Shown here piece by piece: positions 27,261 to 34,237 of a stretch of DNA of 64,000 nucleotides. Below the pieces are notes generated by a model that was not told where the DNA came from, ran no database searches, and saw only the letters and a program-made list of their open reading frames with translations. This stretch comes from JAKLIX01 sp964605655 (GTDB lineage Bacteria; Bacteroidota; Bacteroidia; Bacteroidales; CAIXZF01): assembly GCA_964605655.1 (NCBI GenBank), contig CAZSDK010000020.1, positions 7,765-71,764 on the forward strand. Direction: 5' to 3'. The first letter of the stretch is position 1. Each line of letters begins with the position of its first letter. Both the position numbers and the translations under genes were made by a program.

Positions 27261-28466
27261 ATGGAAAACTTACTGTCTAAAAGGGTCAATAATCTCGCGG
27301 AATCGGAAACCCTTGCCATGACCAGGATAAGTCGTGAGCTGCAGGCACAGGGACATAAGGTGATCAATCTGAGCATCGGGCAACCTGACTTCCACACCCC
27401 ACAATTCATCAAAGATGCAGCTGTTGAGGCCCTTGAGCAAAACTACACCCAGTACTCTCCTGTCCCGGGTTATCTCGACCTGAGAGAAGCCATCTGCGAA
27501 AAACTGCTGAGGGATAACCAGCTTCCTTATACTCCCGACCAGATCGTGGTCAGCACCGGGGCCAAGCAGTCGCTGGCCAACCTGGTGCTTTGCCTAATCA
27601 ATCCCGGTGACGAGGTCATCCTGCCGGTCCCTTTCTGGGTGAGCTACAAAGAAATGGTGAAACTCGCCGAGGGTACTTCGGTATACCTCCCTACCACCAT
27701 TGCCACCGACTTCAAGGTCACTCCTGAGCAGTTGGAGAATGCCATCACTCCCCGAACCAAGATGTTCATGTTCTCGAGTCCCTGCAATCCTTCAGGATCG
27801 GTGTACACGAAAGAGGAGCTGAAAGCACTGGCAGCAGTGTTTGCCAGGCATCCCCAGGTATTTGTGGTATCGGATGAGATCTATGAACTGATACAGTTCG
27901 CCCATAAGCATGAGACCATTGCCCAGTTCCCGGAAATCAAAGACCAGGTCATCGTGGTCAACGGCGTGTCAAAAGGTTTTGCAATGACGGGCTGGCGTGT
28001 AGGATACATCGCGGCTCCAAAGTTCATCGCCAAGGCTTGTGACAAGTTACAGGGACAGGTCACTTCGGGTACCTGCAGCATCGCTCAGAGAGCCACCTTG
28101 AAAGCGCTTTTAAAGGATCCCTCGGATGACAGGGATCTTCAGACTATGGTTCAGGCTTTCAGGGAAAGGAGGGATCTGTTGCTGGAGATGCTGAAAGATA
28201 TTCCCGGTTTGAAGACCAATGTTCCTGAAGGTGCTTTTTATGTCTTTGCCGATTGCACCCATTATTTCGGAAAGACGGATGGGACCAAAACCATCCGTGA
28301 TGCCAACGACCTGAGTTTCCACCTTCTTTACCAGGCTTTTGTTGCCACGGTCTCAGGTTCTGCCTTTGGTGATCCTTCCTGTATTCGTCTCTCCTATGCG
28401 ACCTCCAAAGAACAGTTGAAGGAAGCAGTGGAAAGGATCAGGGTTTGCCTGGCAGCACTCCGTTAG
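27261..28466 (+). CDS. Pyridoxal-phosphate aspartate aminotransferase (class I)
   Basis: A 401-residue cytoplasmic aminotransferase interconverting aspartate and oxaloacetate with 2-oxoglutarate/glutamate. The N-terminus NLSIGQPDFHTPQFIKDAA is typical of the thermophilic/type Ib AspC group. The PLP region shows VVSTGAKQSLANLVLCLINP and MFSSPCNPSGSVYTKEEL. The Schiff-base lysine is Lys238 in VSKGFAMTGWRVGYIAAP. The arginine of the substrate carboxylate site is in CIRLSYATSKEQL near the C-terminus. Family length is usual. It has an unusually long leader and is followed by a repeat array before the convergent aspS. Prephenate or other amino-acid specificity cannot be excluded. Confidence 0.92.
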   Translation: MENLLSKRVNNLAESETLAMTRISRELQAQGHKVINLSIGQPDFHTPQFIKDAAVEALEQNYTQYSPVPGYLDLREAICEKLLRDNQLPYTPDQIVVSTGAKQSLANLVLCLINPGDEVILPVPFWVSYKEMVKLAEGTSVYLPTTIATDFKVTPEQLENAITPRTKMFMFSSPCNPSGSVYTKEELKALAAVFARHPQVFVVSDEIYELIQFAHKHETIAQFPEIKDQVIVVNGVSKGFAMTGWRVGYIAAPKFIAKACDKLQGQVTSGTCSIAQRATLKALLKDPSDDRDLQTMVQAFRERRDLLLEMLKDIPGLKTNVPEGAFYVFADCTHYFGKTDGTKTIRDANDLSFHLLYQAFVATVSGSAFGDPSCIRLSYATSKEQLKEAVERIRVCLAALR

Positions 28467-28476
28467 ACGTTTTTTT

Positions 28477-28634
28477 AGCCGAGGGACTCCATCCCCTTAA
28501 GGGGATGGAGTCCCTCGGCTAATTATTTTGGCCCCTTAAGGGGATTGAGTCCCTCTGCTAATTATTTTGGCCCCTTAAGGGGATGGAGTCCCTCTGCTAT
28601 TTTTTTTGGCCCCCTCAGGGGGATTGAGTCCCTT
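28477..28634. repeat. Perfect 44-bp palindrome followed by 39-bp tandem repeats
   Basis: The first 44 bases (28477-28520) are a perfect palindrome centred on CTTAAG, with arms AGCCGAGGGACTCCATCCC and its complement. Then come two 39-bp direct repeats (28521-28559 and 28560-28598) sharing AATTATTTTGGCCCCTTAAG and a GAGTCCCTCTGCT end, then a degenerate fourth unit. Each unit repeats half of the palindrome plus an AT-rich link. It lies between the convergent aspartate aminotransferase and aspS genes. It may act as a two-way terminator, but the T-runs are not placed as in a classical one. Confidence 0.9.
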
Positions 28635-28640
28635 AAGTAC

Positions 28641-30392
28641 TTACTCCGGCTTCTGAATGGAGAGATTCAACTCACGGAGCTGTTCCTGTTTGATGGGGGA
28701 GGGGGCATCGATCATCATGTCGCGACCGGCGTTATTTTTCGGGAAAGCGATGAAATCCCTGATGGATTCCTGGCCGCCGAACAAAGCACACCAGCGGTCA
28801 AAGCCGAAAGCGATTCCGCCATGGGGAGGGGCCCCGAATTCAAATGCATTCATCAGGAAGCCAAACTGTTGCTGGGCATCTTCTTCGGTGAACCCGAGTA
28901 TCCTCAGCATCTTGTTCTGTAAAGCCTTGTTGTGGATACGAATGGACCCGCCACCGATCTCAACCCCATTGATCACCAGGTCGTATGCATTGGCCCTGAC
29001 GGCTCCCGGATCGGTATCAAGCAGGGGCAGGTCTTCCGGTTTTGGGGAAGTAAACGGATGGTGCATGGCATAAAACCTCCTGGTCTCTTCATCCCACTCC
29101 AGTAAGGGGAAGTCGGTGACCCACAAGGGTTTGAATTCATTGTTCTTTCTAAGACCCAGCAGGTTACCCATGTGCAGACGGAGCTCACACAGGGCTTTTC
29201 TTGTCCTGGCAGCCTCTCCTGCGAGTATCAGCACCAGGTCACCAGGCTGGGCATCAAAATGAAGAAGGATGGCTTTGAGGTCATCCTGGCCGAAAAACTT
29301 GTCGACGGAGGATTTCACCGAACCATCAGTGCCGAGTTTAATATAGACCAGTCCGGCTGCACCGATCTGAGGTTTTCTCACAAAATCGGTGAGCTCATCG
29401 AGTTGTTTTCTGCTATATTCACTGCAACCTTTGGCATTGATTCCGACGACCAGGGAAGCATCATCAAAGACCTTGAATCCTTTGCCCTGCACCATAGGAG
29501 TGATTTCGACGAAGGTCATCCCGAAACGTATATCTGGTTTGTCGCTGCCGTATTGTTTCATGGCATTGGTATAATTCATCCGGGGAAGTGTCTCAATATC
29601 TTTATTTAAGATGGTCTTGAACAGATGACGGGCCAGCCCCTCAAAGGTGGTGAGGATATCTTCCTGTGTCACGAACGACATTTCGCAGTCAATCTGGGTG
29701 AACTCAGGCTGGCGGTCGGCACGCAGGTCTTCATCCCTGAAGCATCTTACAATCTGGAAATATCGGTCGAAACCGGCCACCATGAGAATCTGCTTATACG
29801 TCTGAGGAGACTGGGGCAGGGCGTAAAATTCACCCGGATTCATGCGGGAAGGGACCACAAAATCACGGGCGCCTTCCGGTGTGGATTTGATCATGTAAGG
29901 GGTCTCGATCTCCAGGAAGTGATTGTTATTGAGGTAATTCCTTGTTTCAAAGGCCATCCGGTGTCTCAGTTCCATATTGTCTTTCAGTACCGGTCTCCTT
30001 AGATCCAGGTACCTGAATTTCATGCGGATCTCATCGCCTCCGTCGGTATTGTTTTCGATGGTAAAGGGGGGCAGGACAGATTCATTCAAAATGGAGAAAG
30101 TATCGACCAGAATCTCGATGTCGCCGGTCGGCATCTTGGGATTTTTATTGCTTCTTTCGGCTACCATTCCGGTGGCGCTGATCACCCATTCCCTGCCCAG
30201 TTGGCGGGCTTCTTCACATAATGATGCATTGGCTTCCATGTTGAAGACCAGCTGTGTGATGCCATAACGGTCGCGCAGGTCAATGAAAGTCATCCCTCCC
30301 AGGTCCCGCGAACGCTGGACCCAGCCGCTGAGGGTCACCCTGGTTTTTTCATCTGCAATTCTAAGTTCTCCGCATGAATGAGTTCGAAGCAT
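28641..30392 (-). CDS. aspS: Aspartyl-tRNA synthetase
   Basis: A 583-residue class II synthetase that charges tRNA-Asp, in the cytoplasm. I use the ATG giving MLRTHSCGELR, the family N-terminus; a further upstream start would lie inside the promoter box. Domains: OB-fold anticodon-binding domain (VTLSGWVQRSRDLGGMTFID), catalytic core with motif 2 (FQIVRCFRDEDLRADRQPEF), the bacterial GAD insertion near residues 300-410, and motif 3 (HGGIAFGFDRWCALFGG). Bacterial length is about 590. Bacterial-type GAD domain presence fits either a discriminating or non-discriminating enzyme; which one cannot be read here. Confidence 0.97.
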   Translation of the reverse strand: MLRTHSCGELRIADEKTRVTLSGWVQRSRDLGGMTFIDLRDRYGITQLVFNMEANASLCEEARQLGREWVISATGMVAERSNKNPKMPTGDIEILVDTFSILNESVLPPFTIENNTDGGDEIRMKFRYLDLRRPVLKDNMELRHRMAFETRNYLNNNHFLEIETPYMIKSTPEGARDFVVPSRMNPGEFYALPQSPQTYKQILMVAGFDRYFQIVRCFRDEDLRADRQPEFTQIDCEMSFVTQEDILTTFEGLARHLFKTILNKDIETLPRMNYTNAMKQYGSDKPDIRFGMTFVEITPMVQGKGFKVFDDASLVVGINAKGCSEYSRKQLDELTDFVRKPQIGAAGLVYIKLGTDGSVKSSVDKFFGQDDLKAILLHFDAQPGDLVLILAGEAARTRKALCELRLHMGNLLGLRKNNEFKPLWVTDFPLLEWDEETRRFYAMHHPFTSPKPEDLPLLDTDPGAVRANAYDLVINGVEIGGGSIRIHNKALQNKMLRILGFTEEDAQQQFGFLMNAFEFGAPPHGGIAFGFDRWCALFGGQESIRDFIAFPKNNAGRDMMIDAPSPIKQEQLRELNLSIQKPE

Positions 30393-30413
30393 AATGTTCT
30401 TGATTTTGACCGG

Positions 30414-30421
30414 CAAAGGTA
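30414..30421 (-). promoter_or_regulatory. Candidate -7 box TACCTTTG for aspS
   Basis: On the minus strand this reads TACCTTTG, a perfect TAnnTTTG match, 21 nt before the chosen aspS ATG. The box supports that start over the one 24 nt further upstream. Confidence 0.6.
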
Positions 30422-30437
30422 ATCAGAATCCCAACAA

Positions 30438-30466
30438 TTGGGGAAGGGGTTGATTCTTTATCTTAG
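30438..30466 (+). promoter_or_regulatory. Candidate promoter, TTG-N18-TATCTTAG
   Basis: TTG at 30438-30440 and TATCTTAG at 30459-30466 are separated by 18 nt, close to the Bacteroidota -33/-7 arrangement (one mismatch in the -7 box). It points to the short plus-strand reading frame that begins 17 nt later. Confidence 0.35.
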
Positions 30467-30483
30467 CAAAAAATGCATTGATT

Positions 30484-30597
30484 ATGGAGCCTTTGGATAT
30501 AAAAGGTATCATGGAACGTGCCATGTTGTCGTTCGACCAATACCTGGGTTTTGACCAGTCAAAACGGATTACACTGCTAAAAGCGGAGGCTTGGTAA
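30484..30597 (+). CDS. Possible 37-residue small protein
   Basis: A short frame MEPLDIKGIMERAMLSFDQY, continuing with LGFDQSKRITLLKAEAW, then TAA. It fills the gap between aspS and the acetyltransferase gene, on the opposite strand to both, with a candidate promoter just upstream. No family is recognised. It is mixed in charge and lacks a membrane segment or signal peptide. It may be a real small protein, a leader of something lost, or a chance frame; conservation in relatives would decide. Confidence 0.3.
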   Translation: MEPLDIKGIMERAMLSFDQYLGFDQSKRITLLKAEAW

Positions 30598-30601
30598 GGG
30601 A

Positions 30602-31060
30602 TCAGGGTTTCATCCATTCATACAGCTGATAATGGTCGCCGTTCATCCCGAGAAGATCATACACCTTCCGGGCACCGTGGTTGGTAAGATCGACGTACAG
30701 ACGTATCCCTTTTACATCCTGGGTTTCAATGACTTTCTCCCTGATAAATTCATACATCCGCCGGAAAACACCCAGACGCCTGAATTCAGGCAGTACATAA
30801 ACCGATTGTATCCACCATACGTCCCCGTTCCTCCAGTCACTCCATTCAACAGTGATCATCAGGGAGGCGATCAGTTGTCCTTCCTTCAGTGCAACAAAGT
30901 AACGTCCTTTGTTGGGGTCGGAGAACACGGCGCTGACACCTGCCAAAAGTACATCAGGATCTAACCGAAGACCTTCTGTTTCCTTTGCCAGCATCTGCTG
31001 GAAATGGATAATGCCCTGAAGATGCGCCTTTTCAGCCCGGGTGATGATAATATCTGACAT
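30602..31060 (-). CDS. GNAT-family N-acetyltransferase
   Basis: A 152-residue acetyl-CoA-dependent acetyltransferase; substrate unknown. I start at the ATG giving MSDIIITRAEKAHLQGIIHF, the usual beginning of a GNAT domain; the 35 residues upstream in frame are unlike the family and overlap the promoter of the divergent gene. The acetyl-CoA-binding core is WWIQSVYVLPEFRRLGVFRR (residues about 83-102), the R-x-x-G-x motif being RRLGVF. The C-terminal LYVDLTNHGARKVYDLLGM is the family motif B end. It is a single gene. Confidence 0.88.
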   Translation of the reverse strand: MSDIIITRAEKAHLQGIIHFQQMLAKETEGLRLDPDVLLAGVSAVFSDPNKGRYFVALKEGQLIASLMITVEWSDWRNGDVWWIQSVYVLPEFRRLGVFRRMYEFIREKVIETQDVKGIRLYVDLTNHGARKVYDLLGMNGDHYQLYEWMKP

Positions 31061-31118
31061 CCGTCTGCTCCAATATCTGAACGAAGATAATAAAATCAGA
31101 GAAATGCAAAATCTTACA

Positions 31119-31126
31119 TACCTTTG
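31119..31126 (+). promoter_or_regulatory. Candidate -7 box TACCTTTG for the purF-like gene
   Basis: A perfect TAnnTTTG match 18 nt before the ATG at 31145. An in-frame TTG inside this box would be a start only if the box is not used, so the box helps to choose the ATG. Confidence 0.6.
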
Positions 31127-31144
31127 CTCCTTAATAATGAGTCT

Positions 31145-33046
31145 ATGAGCGATGCGATCAAGCATGAATGTGGAATTGCCCTCGTTCGCCTTTTAAAACC
31201 GCTCGAATATTATCAGTCGAAATACGGAACATCCATATACGGGCTGAACAAGCTTCACCTGCTCATGGAGAAGCAGCATAACAGGGGCCAGGACGGGGCA
31301 GGGATTGGATGTGTCAAATTCGACATGAAACCCGGATCCCACTACATCAACCGTTCACGCTCCAATGCTGCCAACCCGATAGAAATCATCTTCCGTAAGG
31401 TTTTCGATCAACTCAAGGATATCCATGAACGTTGTCCCCACCGCCTCCAGGATCCTGGCTGGCTGAAAGAGAATGTCGACTTCACCGGGGAATTGTTCCT
31501 GGGCCACCTGCGCTACGGGACTTTTGGCAGGTACAACCTGGAATATATCCACCCGGTGATGAGGGAAAACAACTGGATTACCCGTAACCTGGTCCTGGTG
31601 GGCAATTTCAACCTGACAAACGTTCAGGAACTGTTCACCAAGCTGATCGAACTGGGGCAATATCCGACGGAAACCTCCGATACGGTGACCATCCTCGAGA
31701 AGATCGGACATTTCCTTGATGAGGAGAACGAGACCTTGTACCAGGAATTTAAAAAAGAAGGACTCCTTAAAAAGGATATCTCTCATCTCATAGCCAAGCA
31801 TCTGGACATCAAAACGATACTGATCAATTCCAGTAAGGAATGGGATGGCGGCTATGCTTTGGCCGGCATGTTTGGTCATGGCGACAGCTTTGTATTGAGA
31901 GATCCTGCCGGGATCCGGCCTGCCTTTTATTATTGTGATGACGAGGTGGTGGTGGCCGCTTCCGAAAGGCCGGCCATACAAACTACGTTCAACGTCAGTG
32001 CCTCGAAGATCATGGAGCTCACACCCGGACATGCCCTGATTATCAAGAAAGACGGGAGCCTGGGTGAGCATCTGATCCGCCCGCCGGTGGAGAAGAAATC
32101 CTGTTCCTTCGAGAGGATCTATTTCTCCAGGGGTTCGGATAAGGACATCTATGAGGAAAGGAAGAAGCTGGGTAAGTTCCTGTGCCCTTCTATCCTGGAG
32201 GCCATTGGCTACGATCTTGAAAACACGGTGTTTTCTTATATCCCCAACACTGCTGCCGTTGCTTTTTACGGTCTGCAGAAAGAAATGGACGCTTATTGCA
32301 ACCGCGTTGCCAGGGAAAAGATCCTTAACCTGGGCCGTGTGCCCACCGCTGAAGAACTGGACCATATCCTTTCCCTGCGTCCCCGGCTGGAGAGGGTAGC
32401 CATTAAAGACAATGCGCTCCGTACCTTCATCACTGCCGATCTGCATCGCGATGACCTGGTGGCGCACGTTTATGACATCACCTATGGCACCATCAGGGAA
32501 GGTATTGATAGCCTGGTGGTCCTGGATGATTCTATCGTTAGGGGGACTACTCTGAAACACAGTATCCTCAGGATCCTTGCACGCCTGCATCCAAAGAAAA
32601 TTGTGGTGGCTTCCTCCGCACCCCAGATACGGTTTCCCGACTGTTATGGAATTGACATGGCCCGGCTGAGTGATTTTGTTGCCTTCCAGGCTGCCGTTGC
32701 CCTGTTGAATGAGACCCACCAGGAACATATCATCAACGAGGTCTATAAGAAATGCAAGGAGCAGGAACTGCTGCCGAAAGAGAGAGCGGTTAATTTCGTG
32801 AAAGAGATCTACAAACCTTTTCTGCCGGACCAGGTCTCTGATAAGATTTCCGAGTTGTTGACACCCAAGGGGATACAATCAGAGGTACAGATCGTCTTCC
32901 AGAAGATTGAAGACCTTCATGATGCCTGTCCGAACGATCTGGGGGACTGGTATTTTACAGGAGACTATCCGACACCCGGTGGGAACAGGGTTGCCAACCG
33001 TTCTTTCATCAATTACATAGAGGGTCGCTCGGAAAGGGCTTATTAA
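31145..33046 (+). CDS. Large amidophosphoribosyltransferase-like protein
   Basis: A 633-residue protein with the two PurF domains: an N-terminal nucleophile (Ntn) glutamine amidotransferase and a C-terminal phosphoribosyltransferase. The nucleophile would be Cys9 (MSDAIKHECGIALVRL) after removal of an 8-residue propeptide. Glutaminase motifs are HNRGQDGAGIG, GHLRYGTFG and GNFNLTN. The PRPP loop is VVLDDSIVRGTTLKHSILRI near residue 460. Classical PurF is about 470-510 residues, so this one carries roughly 130 extra residues, partly a segment before the PRPP site (LHRDDLVAHVYDITYG) and partly a C-terminal extension (TGDYPTPGGNRVANRSF). GNFNLTN replaces the usual GNGNLxN. The large form occurs in Bacteroidota; whether it makes phosphoribosylamine or is a paralogue is uncertain. 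Confidence 0.8.
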   Translation: MSDAIKHECGIALVRLLKPLEYYQSKYGTSIYGLNKLHLLMEKQHNRGQDGAGIGCVKFDMKPGSHYINRSRSNAANPIEIIFRKVFDQLKDIHERCPHRLQDPGWLKENVDFTGELFLGHLRYGTFGRYNLEYIHPVMRENNWITRNLVLVGNFNLTNVQELFTKLIELGQYPTETSDTVTILEKIGHFLDEENETLYQEFKKEGLLKKDISHLIAKHLDIKTILINSSKEWDGGYALAGMFGHGDSFVLRDPAGIRPAFYYCDDEVVVAASERPAIQTTFNVSASKIMELTPGHALIIKKDGSLGEHLIRPPVEKKSCSFERIYFSRGSDKDIYEERKKLGKFLCPSILEAIGYDLENTVFSYIPNTAAVAFYGLQKEMDAYCNRVAREKILNLGRVPTAEELDHILSLRPRLERVAIKDNALRTFITADLHRDDLVAHVYDITYGTIREGIDSLVVLDDSIVRGTTLKHSILRILARLHPKKIVVASSAPQIRFPDCYGIDMARLSDFVAFQAAVALLNETHQEHIINEVYKKCKEQELLPKERAVNFVKEIYKPFLPDQVSDKISELLTPKGIQSEVQIVFQKIEDLHDACPNDLGDWYFTGDYPTPGGNRVANRSFINYIEGRSERAY

Positions 33047-33049
33047 GCT

Positions 33050-34228
33050 TTACATCAGTTTCTGGTACACCTGCCACCAGCGGTTGGGGATATCGTCTTT
33101 GCAGGCGGTCTGGTAGTCCTGGTAAGAGCAGGGCACCAGGTAATGTCTCTCGTACTTGGTCTTCAGGTTGGTCTGAACAGGCACCTCCATCCACCAGCGG
33201 TCGCTTTTCTTGCTTTTAAAGAATACCATTTCATCTTTGTGACCGGAAATGGAGACGAGGTATTTGATATAATGCTCTTTTTCAAGCATGGGGAAGTCAT
33301 GTTTCCTGTTGTAATAACCTTCCAGGAAGTACCAGATCATTTGGGCCACCAGGTGGGTGGTCTGGCCGTGGTTATCGCAGGAAGGGTTCACCTCATAAAA
33401 CCCGATGGAGGTCAGTTTGTCGCTTAACCCGGCATACCGTACGATCTGGCACATCTCTTCACCGTAGAATCCATGGGGAGAGGCATTGCCATTGCCGGGA
33501 GCGTCGGAATGCCTTACCGATGAGATGTCGACGCTTACAATATCTGCATTTCTCACGATGGGTTCGACCTCTTCGAGGTTGGAACGGACGATGCCAAGAC
33601 GGTAGGTGTCGAAAAGCAGGTTCTTCATCAGCCTGATGGCGTCCTGGTCGACAAAATAAGTCTGGTATCCTATGTTGGCGAAGTTGAACAGGTAGTTCGG
33701 CTGATGCATGATGATCCGGCTCAGGTACGACTGCGACGTACATTCGTCTTCGGTCTTGCCCAGGTCGAAAGAGGAATCCACGGTAACGATGTTGATGATC
33801 TGTCCCAGGTCCTCATAAGCCTTATAGTTGGCATAGGTAAGGTCCTGGCTTCCTCCGATGATAACAGGGATGATCCCGGCCTTCAGGAGTTCAGATACGA
33901 CAGTGCTTACAGCAAAATAAGTGTCTTCCACATCGAAGCCCTGCTTGATGTTGCCCAGGTCCACGATCCTGGGATTGTTGGCACCCGGATAGAGCATGTA
34001 CAGGTAATCCCTGATCAGGTCGGGCGCCAGGGCACACCCGCTGTTATTCACAGCAAAACGGTCTTCTTTCACGCCAATGAGCGCGATATCAGTCTCCGTG
34101 ATCTCAGGAAAATCTCCTTCTCTCAGGTAACTCCTGAAAAGATCACCTAGCCTTTTTCTCTGATTTTCAGCACAATACTTGAACTGGAACAGTTCCGCCG
34201 GCTCAAAATAAAGCGACAAATCTATCAT
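33050..34228 (-). CDS. Arginase/formimidoylglutamase-fold protein with altered metal site
   Basis: A 392-residue protein of the ureohydrolase fold, usually annotated formimidoylglutamase in Bacteroidota. Fold landmarks remain: PVIIGGSQDLTYANY near residue 123, VTVDSSFDLG near 148 and SVDISSVRHSDAPGNGN near 233. In active arginase/agmatinase the matching motifs are GGDHS, DAHxD and SxDxDxxDP, which supply two manganese ions. Here the first His is Gln, DAHxD is DSSFD and SxDxD is SVDIS, so several metal ligands are missing. About 80 C-terminal residues extend past the usual fold (RWWMEVPVQTNLKTKYERHY). It starts 9 nt after topA and is likely co-transcribed. Catalysis as a ureohydrolase is doubtful; a non-enzymatic role is possible. 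Confidence 0.8.
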   Translation of the reverse strand: MIDLSLYFEPAELFQFKYCAENQRKRLGDLFRSYLREGDFPEITETDIALIGVKEDRFAVNNSGCALAPDLIRDYLYMLYPGANNPRIVDLGNIKQGFDVEDTYFAVSTVVSELLKAGIIPVIIGGSQDLTYANYKAYEDLGQIINIVTVDSSFDLGKTEDECTSQSYLSRIIMHQPNYLFNFANIGYQTYFVDQDAIRLMKNLLFDTYRLGIVRSNLEEVEPIVRNADIVSVDISSVRHSDAPGNGNASPHGFYGEEMCQIVRYAGLSDKLTSIGFYEVNPSCDNHGQTTHLVAQMIWYFLEGYYNRKHDFPMLEKEHYIKYLVSISGHKDEMVFFKSKKSDRWWMEVPVQTNLKTKYERHYLVPCSYQDYQTACKDDIPNRWWQVYQKLM

Positions 34229-34237
34229 ACCATATTA

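Noticed and set aside
28477..28634. CRISPR-like array
   Set aside because: The units are contiguous and contain no variable spacers; there are no cas genes in the window.
28545..28922. Plus-strand frame of 125 codons starting in the repeats
   Set aside because: It begins in the repeat array and runs antisense to the aspS C-terminal coding region.
31355..32878. Open frame of 507 codons on the minus strand inside the purF-like gene
   Set aside because: It is exactly antisense to a gene with clear PurF motifs. The translation has no recognisable domain and an odd composition, as expected from codon-biased antisense frames.
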